Shown here piece by piece: positions 1-8,187 of a DNA stretch of 64,000 nucleotides (positions within the stretch are counted from its first letter, which is position 1; each line of letters opens with the position of its first letter). The translations under genes and the position numbers were made by a program. Origin of the DNA: JACMJL01 sp963791805 (GTDB lineage Bacteria > Bacillota > Clostridia > Clostridiales > Clostridiaceae); contig CAWBTU010000004.1 in the NCBI GenBank assembly GCA_963791805.1, positions 310,001-374,000 on the forward strand. Direction: 5' to 3'. Under the pieces are notes generated by a model, which saw only the letters and a program-made list of their open reading frames with translations, did no database searches and was not told the DNA's origin.

Positions 1-671
1 TCTCCTAATTTATCTGAAAATGCTTTAAAAGCAGCCCTTCGTAGCTTTTCATCATTTTCATATTCATATTCATTTTCAAAAAGTGCATAACCAAGAGGAT
101 ATTCTTTTTCCTCTACAGTAAAGCTCTTAAAATCCATATCTGCATGCTTAGCTTGTTCATAAACTTGATAAGGTGCCTCCAAAGTTCCAGATAAAGCAGC
201 TAATACTCTTTCTACCTCTGGATGCAGTGCATGTGCCTTTTCTATTTTTATATCCTTCAAATAATTATTATTTTCTTTAGACCCATTTATTGCTGCATCT
301 AAAACTTCATCATCAGCTTGGATAATTTCGCTTTTGATAAAACTTAATCTACTGTCAATGTCAGATATTATATTGATCATTTTAGAATATGTATCTTGAT
401 TTTCATTATTTGTATAATCTACTGACACTGAAAGCTCTACATAAGAACCAATAAGATCCTTAACCTTATATAATTTTCTTAATTGGTCTAAGCATTCATT
501 AATCTTGCTTGCTGTATTCAATTTACCTTTATACTCTTTTTCTATCTTCAAAGCAAGCTCCTTCATCTCTTTTACAGCTGCTTGAAATTTTTCTTCTGTA
601 GCATAAATAGAAGATAAATTCCAAGTAAGGGATTGATCTACATCTTTTCTTTCCTTTAAAATTTTTCCCAT
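1..671 (-). CDS. pepF: Oligoendopeptidase F, N-terminal part (truncated by window edge)
   Basis: This is a zinc metallopeptidase (M3 family) that cleaves short peptides in the cytoplasm. Only the first ~223 residues lie in the window; the HExxH catalytic domain is beyond the left edge. The visible part starts MGKILKERKDVDQSLTWNLS and runs through the helical N-terminal PepF domain, including the SLTWNLSSIYATEEKF segment typical of the family. The ATG at 671 follows a TAAGGAGGC ribosome-binding site at the usual distance. The next gene (a methyltransferase) lies upstream on the same strand with a 73-bp gap. The family call is from recognition of the N-terminal domain; the catalytic site cannot be checked here. 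Confidence 0.85.
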   Translation of the reverse strand, partial: MGKILKERKDVDQSLTWNLSSIYATEEKFQAAVKEMKELALKIEKEYKGKLNTASKINECLDQLRKLYKVKDLIGSYVELSVSVDYTNNENQDTYSKMINIISDIDSRLSFIKSEIIQADDEVLDAAINGSKENNNYLKDIKIEKAHALHPEVERVLAALSGTLEAPYQVYEQAKHADMDFKSFTVEEKEYPLGYALFENEYEYENDEKLRRAAFKAFSDKLG

Positions 672-744
672 TAACAATGCCTCCTTAGATATTATGTTCA
701 ATACTATTTGCATTTTATATTAAATTTCTATTGCTTACTTCTTA

Positions 745-1518
745 TTACTTTCTCAAAATATCCAATGTATGTGCGCTTGCTCCTAAAAGCTCTGGTCTTT
801 CACAGGTAGAAAAATGATAATCAATAAAAAGCTTAAAGGTATCCTCATCCATTGCACCCAAAATAGGGCGCATATAATTAGCTGGTCCATCCGCTGCAAT
901 TATTTTTATCCTTTGGAGTTTTGCGGCTTCATTTAATTTATTAATATCTTCAAGCCTTACATAGTCATATAAATCTTCTGGTTCCGATATAACATGGAAA
1001 TTCTCATCAAGTTTTCCATTATCAATAGATTCTCGAATATTATTTTCCTTAAAGCCATAAGTTAATACACTATATTCATTCATACAATAAGCTACTAGGA
1101 TAACACCCTTTTCCTTCGTTACTCGTTTTGCCTCTTCTAGCACTTTTACTTTATCCTCAAATTTATATAAGTGATACATTGGTCCAAATATCAAGGTCAT
1201 ATCAAAAGTATTTTCTGAAAATCTTGATAAATCAAGTGCTGTTCCCTGCATTGCTTTTACTGTACTTCCTTTTGACTTTAAAACGCCAAGATTGTGCTTT
1301 ACAAGTTCAATTGCAGTAACATCATAGCCTTCATTTGCCAATTGTACAGAATATCTTCCAGTGCCTGCGCCAACATCTAAGATTTTTTTATATTCATTTT
1401 CTTCCAAGCACTCATGGATATACTTCATAGAAGTAATATATTCAACTTGTCCATGTCTTCTCGTTAATCTTTTATCCTCACAAAATTTGTTATAATATTT
1501 TTCTAATTCCATTGTCAT
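745..1518 (-). CDS. Class I SAM-dependent methyltransferase
   Basis: A cytoplasmic methyltransferase of 257 residues with a Rossmann-like fold. Motif I is ILDVGAGTGRYS at about residue 46, followed by an acidic residue ending the second strand (VTAIEL) and a motif IV-like region FDMTLIFGPMYHLY. The substrate cannot be told from sequence; the FGPMYHL segment resembles the ubiquinone/menaquinone or small-molecule methyltransferase group (Methyltransf_11). The frame is open upstream to a TTG at 1557, but the ATG at 1518 is preferred because a GAGGA ribosome-binding site lies 10 bases before it and the longer start has none. It may be cotranscribed with pepF downstream. Confidence 0.82.
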   Translation of the reverse strand: MTMELEKYYNKFCEDKRLTRRHGQVEYITSMKYIHECLEENEYKKILDVGAGTGRYSVQLANEGYDVTAIELVKHNLGVLKSKGSTVKAMQGTALDLSRFSENTFDMTLIFGPMYHLYKFEDKVKVLEEAKRVTKEKGVILVAYCMNEYSVLTYGFKENNIRESIDNGKLDENFHVISEPEDLYDYVRLEDINKLNEAAKLQRIKIIAADGPANYMRPILGAMDEDTFKLFIDYHFSTCERPELLGASAHTLDILRK

Positions 1519-1633
1519 CTCTTTATTTTCCTCATTCGTTATATATTTAGAATACAAATTAAAACTTTTTCTTTTAACTATAAATTACTCTAAACTATTA
1601 AGTCAGATTAATCAAGATTAATTATACGTTTGT

Positions 1634-1706
1634 AAATCTGCTTACTCTTTCTTGGCGTAGCGAACTATCTCTTATCAGTAACTATTATGTTGTTCCTTTA
1701 CTTCAT
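1634..1706. repeat. Dispersed hairpin repeat, copy E (degenerate right arm only)
   Basis: A diverged fragment matching only the right arm of the repeat seen in full at 2844-3065, 5042-5266 and 6204-6410. The recognisable blocks are CTTTCTTGGCG, AGCGAAC, ATCTCTTA and TATTATGTTGTTCCTTTAC. No left arm is found beside it, so it cannot form the long hairpin. It fills the gap between the methyltransferase and ybaK. Confidence 0.7.
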
Positions 1707-1771
1707 AATTGAAATTATTATACTTATTACTCTTTAATTAAATCTTGCTTCATTATTATAATTAACTTTCA

Positions 1772-2251
1772 CTACTTTATAATATCTTGCAATTCTGCTG
1801 ATATTACCTTAACTAAGTCATTAACCTCTATTACCATCTGAACTCCTATTTTTCCACCACTAACTATTATTTGCTTTAATTCATTTGCACTACTATTTAT
1901 AAAGGTTTTATATTGCTTCTTCATTCCAACAGGTGAACATCCACCTCTAATATATCCAGTAACTTTATTTATATCCTTAACATTTATCATTTCAATGCTT
2001 TTTTCCAAAGCAGCGCTTGCCGCTTTCTTTAAATCAAGTTCTTCATGCACTGGAATTACAAATACATAATATTCCTTACTATTTCCCTGAGTTACTAAGG
2101 TCTTGTATACTTCATTAATATCTCGTCCTATCTTTTCAGCAACAGAAATTCCATCTATCTTTCCATCCTTATTTTCATAAGTCAGTACTTCATAATTAAT
2201 TTTGTTAAAATCCAAAATCCTCATAGCGTTTGTTTTTGGCGTTTTGCTCAT
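1772..2251 (-). CDS. ybaK: YbaK/EbsC family Cys-tRNA(Pro) deacylase
   Basis: A 159-residue cytoplasmic protein of the YbaK family, single-domain relatives of the ProRS editing domain that hydrolyse Cys-tRNA(Pro) mischarged by prolyl-tRNA synthetase. Family landmarks are the N-terminal KTNAMRILD, the conserved basic residue region VYKTLVTQG, and the loop GYIRGGCSPVGMKK, which is close to the diagnostic GG-SP-G motif. The length fits the family (~155-160). The ATG overlaps the stop of the YunG-like gene by four bases (ATGA), so the two are translationally coupled. A functional link between them is not obvious. Confidence 0.92.
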   Translation of the reverse strand: MSKTPKTNAMRILDFNKINYEVLTYENKDGKIDGISVAEKIGRDINEVYKTLVTQGNSKEYYVFVIPVHEELDLKKAASAALEKSIEMINVKDINKVTGYIRGGCSPVGMKKQYKTFINSSANELKQIIVSGGKIGVQMVIEVNDLVKVISAELQDIIK

Positions 2252-2655
2252 GTAATCAGCCCTCCATAATAATCTATCTTACAAATATTCCAATGAAAAT
2301 CATTTTTCAAATAATTTACAACCCTATCCTTTAAGTGTTTATACTGCTCTATATTTGTATCAGAAAATGCTTCTTCTCTACTTGATAATATATCTAAATA
2401 ACTAGGTTCTTTTAAAAACTGTGATTTGGTTAAATCAAATCGCTTATTATTTATTCTATTATAATAATGCCAACCTATAGTAGTTTTAGTTTTTAATATT
2501 TCACCACCAAAAAAGTCATTGACAACTAATGCAGTAACTCCACATTGCCCCTTTGATGGGTTATCTAAACTCCATTTTGAACTTGAATCAACTGACCAGC
2601 ATTTATATAAAATATTTAAAAATTCCTTCATTTTATCTTCGTTAAATTCAATCAC
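2248..2655 (-). CDS. YunG-like conserved protein of unknown function
   Basis: A small cytoplasmic protein of 135 residues resembling Bacillus YunG. Conserved segments are CWSVDSSSKWS, NPSKGQCGVTALVVND, FGGEILKT, GWHYYNRIN and FDLTKSQF. The invariant Cys in GQCGVTA together with the His in GWHYY could form a cysteine-protease-like or transglutaminase-like active site, but this is inference. The frame is open to a TTG at 2670, but that codon lies within the ribosome-binding site itself. GTG at 2655, eight bases after GGAGG, is the better start. It overlaps ybaK downstream by four bases. Confidence 0.7.
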   Translation of the reverse strand: MIEFNEDKMKEFLNILYKCWSVDSSSKWSLDNPSKGQCGVTALVVNDFFGGEILKTKTTIGWHYYNRINNKRFDLTKSQFLKEPSYLDILSSREEAFSDTNIEQYKHLKDRVVNYLKNDFHWNICKIDYYGGLIT

Positions 2656-2843
2656 CTTTATTGCCTCCAATAAAACTCACTAGCAATTATATTGGCTATA
2701 TTACATTACTATATTACTATTTTTGTAAAACTTAGTAAACACATAAAGTTTTAGCACTATATTTATAAACAGGTATTACCAAACCTTCTCAACTACATAA
2801 TCACAAATAAAATTATTTAAAGTTGTATTCAAATAATTAAAGA

Positions 2844-3065
2844 CATGAACGTAAAAGAACAACATGATATTTTCTGCGTAGAGATTGTCTGAGCGAGCCT
2901 TAGAAAGACTTGCTGGGTAATTTTCTAATTGCGTTAAGTCCACGAAATGTTTGAGCGTAGCGAGTTTTGAGTGGATAGCAATTTGAAAATTACCCAGCTT
3001 AGTCTTTCTTGGCACAGCGAACTATCTCTTAGCAGAAAATATTATGTTGTTCTTTACTTTCATCA
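2844..3065. repeat. Dispersed hairpin repeat, copy A (full length)
   Basis: A near-perfect inverted repeat of about 222 bp. The left arm (2844-2932) and right arm (2979-3065) pair along almost their entire length around a ~46-bp loop that holds CCACGAAATG and GAGTTTTGAGTGG. Against copies B and D the two arms differ in concert: C2863-G3046 here is T-A in copy B, T2873-A3036 is C-G, and a ten-base block (GGGTAATTTT) is changed on both arms at once. It lies in the 553-bp non-coding gap between the YunG-like gene and the exonuclease. Short open frames inside it are by-products of the palindrome. Confidence 0.88.
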
Positions 3066-3208
3066 TTTACTCAATAATATTTATAAGTATTTTACCCACA
3101 GATAAGTTCTAATAAATAAAATATCATTTCATCCCACTTGAACTTAAAATAATATTAATTCCTTATGGTACAATAATAATATAAAAAATTTATATTAAGA
3201 GGGATAAC

Positions 3209-3965
3209 ATGAATTACATAGTTTATGATTTAGAATTTAATCAATACTTCAATTTTTCAAAGGAAGATTCAAATACATCAAATCCAAAATGTCCTTTTGA
3301 AATAATTCAAATAGGTGCTATTAAGCTTGATGAGAATTTGAATACAATTTCAACCCTTGATATTTTAGTAAAACCAAAAATATATAAAAACCTTCATCCC
3401 TTTGTAAAAGAAATTACTGGTTTACAAATAGAAGATTTAAACAGTGCAATATCTTTTAAAGAAGTTTACAAGGAATTTACTGAATTTGTTGCAAAAGATA
3501 GAACTATTCTCGTTGTATGGGGCACAACTGATTTGAAAGAATTATTCAGAAACATAGAATTTTATGGATTAGACAGCTCATTAATTCCTAAAGAATATAT
3601 TAATATTCAACAATATGTATCACAATATCTTAATTGTCCTAAAGGAACGAATATTGGCCTTAGTAATGCCGTTCAGTTACTAGATGCTTCCAGTCGAAAA
3701 TAAGTTTCATGATGCCTTTAATGACGCGTTCTATACAGCTGAAATCTTTAAAAAGGTTTTTAATGAAAATTTAAAAGCCAAAATATATGATCCAAATACA
3801 ACAAAAATCCCACCTAGATCCGAAAACAAAAAAACTGAAATTGATACCTATAACTTAATTCACCAATTTGAGAAAATGTATAATAGAGAGATGTCAGAAG
3901 AAGAAAAATCAATAATTAAGCTAGCCTATATAATGGGCAAAACAAACCAATTTCAAATCAAATAA
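3209..3965 (+). pseudogene. 3'-5' exonuclease (DEDD/RNase T-like, KapD-like), frameshifted
   Basis: A DnaQ-type exonuclease of about 250 residues split by one frame change. Frame one (3209-3703) carries ExoI as YDLEFNQYF, then VKEITGLQ and the ExoII-like region WGTTDLKEL. Frame two (from about 3685) carries LPVENKFHDAFNDAFYTAEIF, the ExoIII motif with its HDAxxDA pattern, and a C-terminal tail with an EEEKSIIKLAY helix. The two parts join naturally between 3680 and 3690 by removing one base or adding two. Start ATG at 3209 follows AGAGGG. Related proteins act as sporulation inhibitors (KapD) or RNA/DNA trimming enzymes. It could be true decay or a sequence error. Confidence 0.8.
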
Positions 3966-4064
3966 ATCTTAATGCAAAAATCTAAATAAGTGGTAGAATT
4001 AATAATAAACATTAAACCTCAAGATTTCTTACCTTTTATTTTTTAATGTAAGGGAGTGGCATTT

Positions 4065-5003
4065 GTGATAAGAAAAGAAGAATTTTATTTTCCTTCTTGT
4101 AATGGAAGCACTAAGCTTTATGGTGTTGTTTGGAAACCAGAAGGCCAGATAAAAGCTATTTTGCAAATATCTCATGGCATGATAGAGCATATAGGCAGGT
4201 ATGATAAACTTGCAACTTATTTATCCGAAAGAGGTATACTTGTAACTGGAAATGACCATTTAGGTCACGGAAAGTCTGTTAATAATGAAGCTGAATGGGG
4301 ATATTTTGCAAAAGGCAACGCTAGCGGAATAGTAGTAGACGATCTACATAGTTTAACTAAAATAATAAAAAAACAATACCCCAATGTTCCTTACTTTATT
4401 TTAGGCTTTAGTATGGGTTCCTTTATGGTACGAAGATATATTATGACCTATGGAGAAGAAGTTGATGGTGCTATAATAGCAGGAACGGGAAATCAACGTA
4501 AATCACAAATTTCAACTGGAATTATTGTAGTAACTCTACTATCAATTATTCTAGGCGAAAAATATCGTAGCAAATTAGTAGATAAATTAGTCTTTGGTAT
4601 GTACAACAAACGTATTAAACCAACCAATACTCCAAAAGATTGGTTCTGTAGGGATTCAGAAGTAGTAAGAATTTATAGAAGTGATCCAGCTTGTACTTAT
4701 ATTTTCACATTAAACGGCTTTAAAACCTTATTTAAAACAATAGAATTTATTAAGAAAGAGCACAATATCTCAAAGATACCAAAATCACTGCCTATATTTA
4801 TCGTATCAGGCGAAGAAGATTCAGTGGGAAACTATGGCAAAGCCGTTAGAAAGGTATACGACATTTATAAAAAGCAGGGCATAAAAGATGTGAAAATGAA
4901 ACTATATCCATCTGACCGCCATGATATATTCAATGAAGCTGACAGCGACCAGGTATATACAGACCTTTATGATTTTATTTTGAATAATATTGTAGATAAA
5001 TAA
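4065..5003 (+). CDS. Alpha/beta hydrolase, monoacylglycerol lipase-like
   Basis: A serine hydrolase of 312 residues in the lysophospholipase/monoacylglycerol lipase group (Hydrolase_4). The oxyanion region is ISHGMIEHIGRYD, the nucleophile elbow is GFSMGS, and the acid and base of the triad are likely in SGEEDSVGNYG and SDRHDIFNE. GNDHLGHGKS is also characteristic. There is no signal peptide or membrane segment, so it is cytoplasmic, probably cleaving acyl esters of lipids. The start chosen is GTG at 4065, eight bases after AGGGAG; an in-frame GTG at 4056 is inside that ribosome-binding site. Repeat copy B follows 40 bp after the stop. Confidence 0.85.
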   Translation: MIRKEEFYFPSCNGSTKLYGVVWKPEGQIKAILQISHGMIEHIGRYDKLATYLSERGILVTGNDHLGHGKSVNNEAEWGYFAKGNASGIVVDDLHSLTKIIKKQYPNVPYFILGFSMGSFMVRRYIMTYGEEVDGAIIAGTGNQRKSQISTGIIVVTLLSIILGEKYRSKLVDKLVFGMYNKRIKPTNTPKDWFCRDSEVVRIYRSDPACTYIFTLNGFKTLFKTIEFIKKEHNISKIPKSLPIFIVSGEEDSVGNYGKAVRKVYDIYKKQGIKDVKMKLYPSDRHDIFNEADSDQVYTDLYDFILNNIVDK

Positions 5004-5041
5004 ATTATATGATAATATATACCTTAATTAATAATATGAAA

Positions 5042-5266
5042 TATGAACACAAAAGGAACAATATGATATTTCCTGCGTAGAGATTGTTCTCTGCGAGCAT
5101 TAGAAAGACTTGGCTGATTTATTTTAAAATTGCGTTAAGCCCACGAAATGTTTGAGCGTTAGCGAGTTTTGAGTGGGTAGCAATTTAAAAATAAATCAGC
5201 TTAGTCTTTCTATGCGCAGCGAACAATCTCTTAGCAGGAAATATTATATTGTTACGTTACATTCAT
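5042..5266. repeat. Dispersed hairpin repeat, copy B (full length)
   Basis: A full copy with arms 5042-5130 and about 5179-5266 around a loop in which CCCAC and GTGGG also pair. The arms are nearly complementary throughout. Pairs T5062-A5248, C5072-G5238 and A5083-T5227 each correspond to a different Watson-Crick pair in copy A or D. It occupies most of the 423-bp gap between the hydrolase and the GNAT gene and is followed at once by truncated copy C. Confidence 0.9.
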
Positions 5267-5289
5267 CTTCATATATTAATTATAAAATC

Positions 5290-5424
5290 CCCTTAAGTCC
5301 ACGAAATGTTTAAGCGTAGCGAGTTTTGAGTGGATAGCAATTTACAAATAAATCTGCTTAGTCTTTCTTGGCGCAGCGAACAATCTCTTAGCAGGAAATA
5401 TTATGTTGTTCCTTTACTTTTATC
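5290..5424. repeat. Dispersed hairpin repeat, copy C (loop and right arm only)
   Basis: This copy begins in the loop (TTAAGTCCACGAAATG) and keeps the whole right arm through TATTATGTTGTTCCTTTAC, but lacks the left arm. It sits 23 bp after full copy B in the same orientation and ends at the stop codon of the GNAT gene. The loop bases match copy A more closely than its neighbour B, so it is not a simple tandem duplication of B. Confidence 0.85.
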
Positions 5425-5426
5425 AT

Positions 5427-5969
5427 TTAGATATTATTGTTTATCTTTCTTAACTTTAACTCTAAATGAATATCCTCCTCCTTCATCTCATACAACCTCT
5501 TATCTACCTCACTTGCAAGTTCACAACCTAAACTAAGATAAAAATCCACCGTTTTCCTAGAATTACTTGCAGAAATATATATTTTTTCAGCCCCCAGCTT
5601 TAATGCCTCACTCTTTATCATTTCCACCAAGTTTCTTCCAATACCTTTACCTCTAGATTTTTCATTAACTTGCAATAGTGTTAACTGAAGCTGATTACTA
5701 TGCTTTCCCATAAATTTATTATCCAAAGCCACAATTCCAACCAAGAAATCACCATCAAAAGCACCCAAAATACAACCGCCCCTAAAAAATAGCTCCTTTA
5801 ACTCATATATCACTTCCTTATAAGTCTCCCTAGTCCATTCCATTGTTTTTATCTCTTGCTTTAATTTAAGTTTACCTTCATCTAAATAATATACACTTTC
5901 TATATTTTCCTTACGGTCTAACTCAATAAGTCCGTCTATTTCATAATTTCGTATTTGTCTGTACTCCAA
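5427..5969 (-). CDS. GNAT family N-acetyltransferase
   Basis: A 180-residue acetyl-CoA dependent N-acetyltransferase. The acetyl-CoA binding motif A is at about residues 103-116 (VNEKSRGKGIGRNL, fitting R/QxxGxG/A), followed by AEKIYISASNSRKTVDFYLSLGCE, the usual motif B with its FY-LG signature. The acceptor substrate is unknown. The start is TTG at 5969, eleven bases downstream of a strong GGAGG; no ATG alternative exists nearby. A 24-nt-loop hairpin (6003-6048) lies upstream. The stop codon abuts truncated repeat copy C, which may serve as its 3' end. Confidence 0.88.
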   Translation of the reverse strand: MEYRQIRNYEIDGLIELDRKENIESVYYLDEGKLKLKQEIKTMEWTRETYKEVIYELKELFFRGGCILGAFDGDFLVGIVALDNKFMGKHSNQLQLTLLQVNEKSRGKGIGRNLVEMIKSEALKLGAEKIYISASNSRKTVDFYLSLGCELASEVDKRLYEMKEEDIHLELKLRKINNNI

Positions 5970-6002
5970 ATATTTTTAACCTCCTTTTTTATCTTGCTAG
6001 CA

Positions 6003-6060
6003 GGACATCCTTCTGTTATCAGCCGCGCTTCGAAGTTGAAGGATGTCCCGGGTTTTCTTA
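6003..6060. repeat. Hairpin with CGGG-T tail, shared form with 42037-42091
   Basis: An 11-bp perfect stem (6003-6013 with 6038-6048, GGACATCCTTC) with a 24-base loop, followed on the + strand by CGGGTTTTCTTAAT. A similarly built hairpin with a different stem but the same CGGGTTTT tail lies at 42037-42091. It could act as a weak terminator or be a small mobile palindrome. The rest of the interval to 6203 shows nothing recognisable. Confidence 0.5.
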
Positions 6061-6203
6061 ATCCTGGTTTACTTTTCAGCATAACATCAGCTATTTATTT
6101 TAGCCATCCTGCAAAGTTGCTTGGTAATTATAATTATCCTAACTAAATTTTTTTCAAAATATATCTATAAAATTCTTGTTTTAATTTAATAAATACATTC
6201 GAT

Positions 6204-6410
6204 TAGGTAACAATATGATATTTCCTGCGTAGAGGTTGTCTGAGTGAGCATTAGAAAGACTTGGCTGATTTATTTTAAAATTGCGTTAAGCCCACGAAAT
6301 GTTTGAGCGTTAGCGAGTTTTGAGTGGGTAGCAATTTTAAAATAAATCAGCTTAGTCTTTCTATGCGCAGCGAACAACCTCTTAGCAGGAAATATCATAT
6401 TGTTATCCTA
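6204..6410. repeat. Dispersed hairpin repeat, copy D (full length)
   Basis: A full copy, with the tightest pairing: left arm 6204-6284, loop 6285-6330, right arm 6331-6410. G6235-C6378 replaces the A-T pair found in copy B. The loop is identical in the core to copy B. It lies in the 512-bp gap between the divergently placed GNAT gene and the small membrane protein gene. Confidence 0.9.
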
Positions 6411-6445
6411 CCTTATATATTATAGTAAATATCCTTTAAACCCAA

Positions 6446-6474
6446 TAAAAAAATGATGGCTATTAACCATCATC
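6446..6474 (-). terminator. Intrinsic terminator of the small membrane protein gene
   Basis: ATGATGG (6453-6459) pairs with CCATCAT (6467-6473). On the minus strand the stem is followed by a run of seven T. It lies just beyond the stop of the gene at 6482-6883. Confidence 0.75.
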
Positions 6475-6481
6475 TCTAACC

Positions 6482-6883
6482 CTATTTTTTCTTTTTAGTT
6501 TTCTTTTTAATATCCTTAATGTCTATAACTTCCATGTTAGAGTTTTTCAATCTATTTGGTTTAGCTTTAGACTTTATTACTGCAGGTGCACTATATTTTG
6601 GTTTTTTAGCTTTTGGCTGAGCAGCTTTTGGACCCCATCCAGATGAATCTAAAAACCAAATAAATAATAATGCAATAACAGCAGCTTGAAGAAAAGCAAA
6701 CTTTGAATCAAGCTTTTGACCATTTAGTTGAAGAAATAAAGGTACTAAAAACGCTACAATGGCAATTCCTAAAATTATCCATTTATTAACTTTAAACTTA
6801 GGAAAAACATATTGTTTTAACAAAAAACTGATTACCATAACTATGAAAAATAGTGCAATCATACCTAAAATAAAGCTTAACAA
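6482..6883 (-). CDS. Small membrane protein with lysine-rich C-terminal tail
   Basis: A 133-residue protein not recognised as a named family. Three hydrophobic segments lie at about residues 2-22, 36-52 and 65-82. A cytoplasmic, strongly basic tail follows (repeated K-rich stretches ending KKKTKKKK), suggesting contact with nucleic acid, ribosomes or acidic lipid, though this is inference. The start is TTG at 6883, seven bases after GGAGGG. It lies 77 bp downstream of the asparagine synthetase-like gene on the same strand, so cotranscription is possible, and it ends in its own terminator. Confidence 0.7.
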   Translation of the reverse strand: MLSFILGMIALFFIVMVISFLLKQYVFPKFKVNKWIILGIAIVAFLVPLFLQLNGQKLDSKFAFLQAAVIALLFIWFLDSSGWGPKAAQPKAKKPKYSAPAVIKSKAKPNRLKNSNMEVIDIKDIKKKTKKKK

Positions 6884-6960
6884 TCCATATCCCTCCTACT
6901 GATAACATACAATACTATTATTCTACATTTTCAAGTATATATCAATAGGTATATTGCAAT

Positions 6961-7920
6961 TTAGAAAATATATTTTTCACCTGGTTTTCTGCAAAATAGT
7001 GTTACATCGCTAACTTCAGGTTGCTTTGTAATAAACCTTGTAATTCTTTCTACTCCAAAGCCAGCTCCTGCAGTTTTATATATTTCACCTTGCTTTGCAA
7101 GTTCAATATAATATCTAAATGCATTTTCATCAGTATCTAATTCTCTCATCCTTAAAAGAATTCTATCTAAAGTATATTCTCTTTCTCCTCCGCTTAAACC
7201 CTCTCCAAAACCTAAAGGCCATATCAAATCGTAATTTTTATAGGTTCCTAGCTTTTCAAGGTCTTCAGCATCATAGAATTCTCTTTTATGGTTAGTTAGG
7301 AAAAATGGCTTTGTTGCAGCTTTGGAAGCCTCTGCTTCAAAATCATCTCCATATTTAGCTTTTAATTCATCTGTTGAATATATTTTAAATGGTTCAGTAA
7401 TATTCAAATGATCAGTGCCAACTCCCAGCCTATTAAGTTCATCTACACAGTTTTCTTTTACAAAGTCAAAAATGTATTTGACTATTTCTTCAATAAATGC
7501 AAGCACAAATTCCATGTTTTTCTCTTTAAATTCAAAATCTACTTGTGTGAATTCAAAAAGATGTCTAGAATCTCCTCTTGTAGCTAACTCTAATCTTATG
7601 TTTGGAGATACAATATACAGACTATCTATATCTGGATTTAACATAGTCAATTGCTTGTGAAATATCATTGATTTCATTACTTCAAAACTCTGATTGTTAT
7701 AAGTCAAAGTACATTCTTCTACACTGTGGTTTAATGTATCTGTAAGAGGTGACATCATAAGTGGCAATACTCTTGTAATTCTTTTCTTATACATAAACTC
7801 ATCAACTGCTCTTAGAACAGATTGTTGAACGAAAAGTATATCTTTAATTTTTTTGTTCTTTATTTTCTGAACTGCTCTTTCTAATAATTCTTTTTCTTCT
7901 TTAATTAATTCTTTCTCCAA
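6961..7920 (-). CDS. Asparagine synthetase, AsnRS-related (archaeal-type AsnA paralogue)
   Basis: A 319-residue class II synthetase catalytic core without an anticodon-binding domain. Motif 2 is SPNIRLELATRGDSRHLFEFTQVDFEF-like and motif 3 is GAGFGVERITRFI. The core resembles asparaginyl-tRNA synthetase, but at ~320 rather than ~430-460 residues it fits the AsnRS paralogue that makes asparagine from aspartate, ATP and ammonia (known in archaea, AS-AR). Context supports this: an AsnC homologue is divergently transcribed, and in Escherichia coli AsnC activates asnA. A promoter TTGCAA-N17-TATGAT is visible at 7966-7994. The alternative is an aminoacyl-transfer enzyme of other specificity. Confidence 0.78.
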   Translation of the reverse strand: MEKELIKEEKELLERAVQKIKNKKIKDILFVQQSVLRAVDEFMYKKRITRVLPLMMSPLTDTLNHSVEECTLTYNNQSFEVMKSMIFHKQLTMLNPDIDSLYIVSPNIRLELATRGDSRHLFEFTQVDFEFKEKNMEFVLAFIEEIVKYIFDFVKENCVDELNRLGVGTDHLNITEPFKIYSTDELKAKYGDDFEAEASKAATKPFFLTNHKREFYDAEDLEKLGTYKNYDLIWPLGFGEGLSGGEREYTLDRILLRMRELDTDENAFRYYIELAKQGEIYKTAGAGFGVERITRFITKQPEVSDVTLFCRKPGEKYIF

Positions 7921-7965
7921 AATAATTCCCCCTAATATTATGCTATAATTTTCTCTATTGATAAT

Positions 7966-7994
7966 ATCATATTACTATACTTGTATTATTGCAA
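7966..7994 (-). promoter_or_regulatory. Sigma-A type promoter of the asparagine synthetase-like gene
   Basis: On the minus strand TTGCAA (7989-7994) and TATGAT (7966-7971) are 17 bp apart, 46 bp before the start codon. The region shared with the divergent asnC promoter (7995-8092) is where AsnC would be expected to bind. Confidence 0.55.
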
Positions 7995-8092
7995 TGTTAT
8001 AAAGATTATTTTCCAATTTATATAAGATTATCAATATATTATTAAGATTATTACGAATGCGAAAAAAATATTATGCAAATTGGGGTTTTTTT

Positions 8093-8122
8093 TTGCTAAT
8101 TTATTAATTTATTTGTTATAAT
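8093..8122 (+). promoter_or_regulatory. Sigma-A type promoter of asnC
   Basis: TTGCTA (8093-8098) and TATAAT (8117-8122) with 18-bp spacing, preceded by a T9 tract. It points away from the asparagine synthetase-like promoter. Confidence 0.6.
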
Positions 8123-8187
8123 AAAATAAACTAACAATGTTGTAAATATATTTGTTAATTTATATTAATTTATTAGGAGTTGATAAT

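Noticed and set aside
2776..3015. 79-residue open frame on the minus strand
   Set aside because: It lies inside hairpin repeat copy A. Its sequence follows from the palindrome, it lacks a ribosome-binding site, and no similar protein is encoded by the other copies.
5330..5536. 68-residue open frame spanning repeat copy C and the GNAT gene
   Set aside because: Antisense to the GNAT coding region and built partly from repeat sequence.
1634..6410. CRISPR array
   Set aside because: The repeats are about 220 bp, palindromic, irregularly spaced and separated by genes, with no cas genes nearby.
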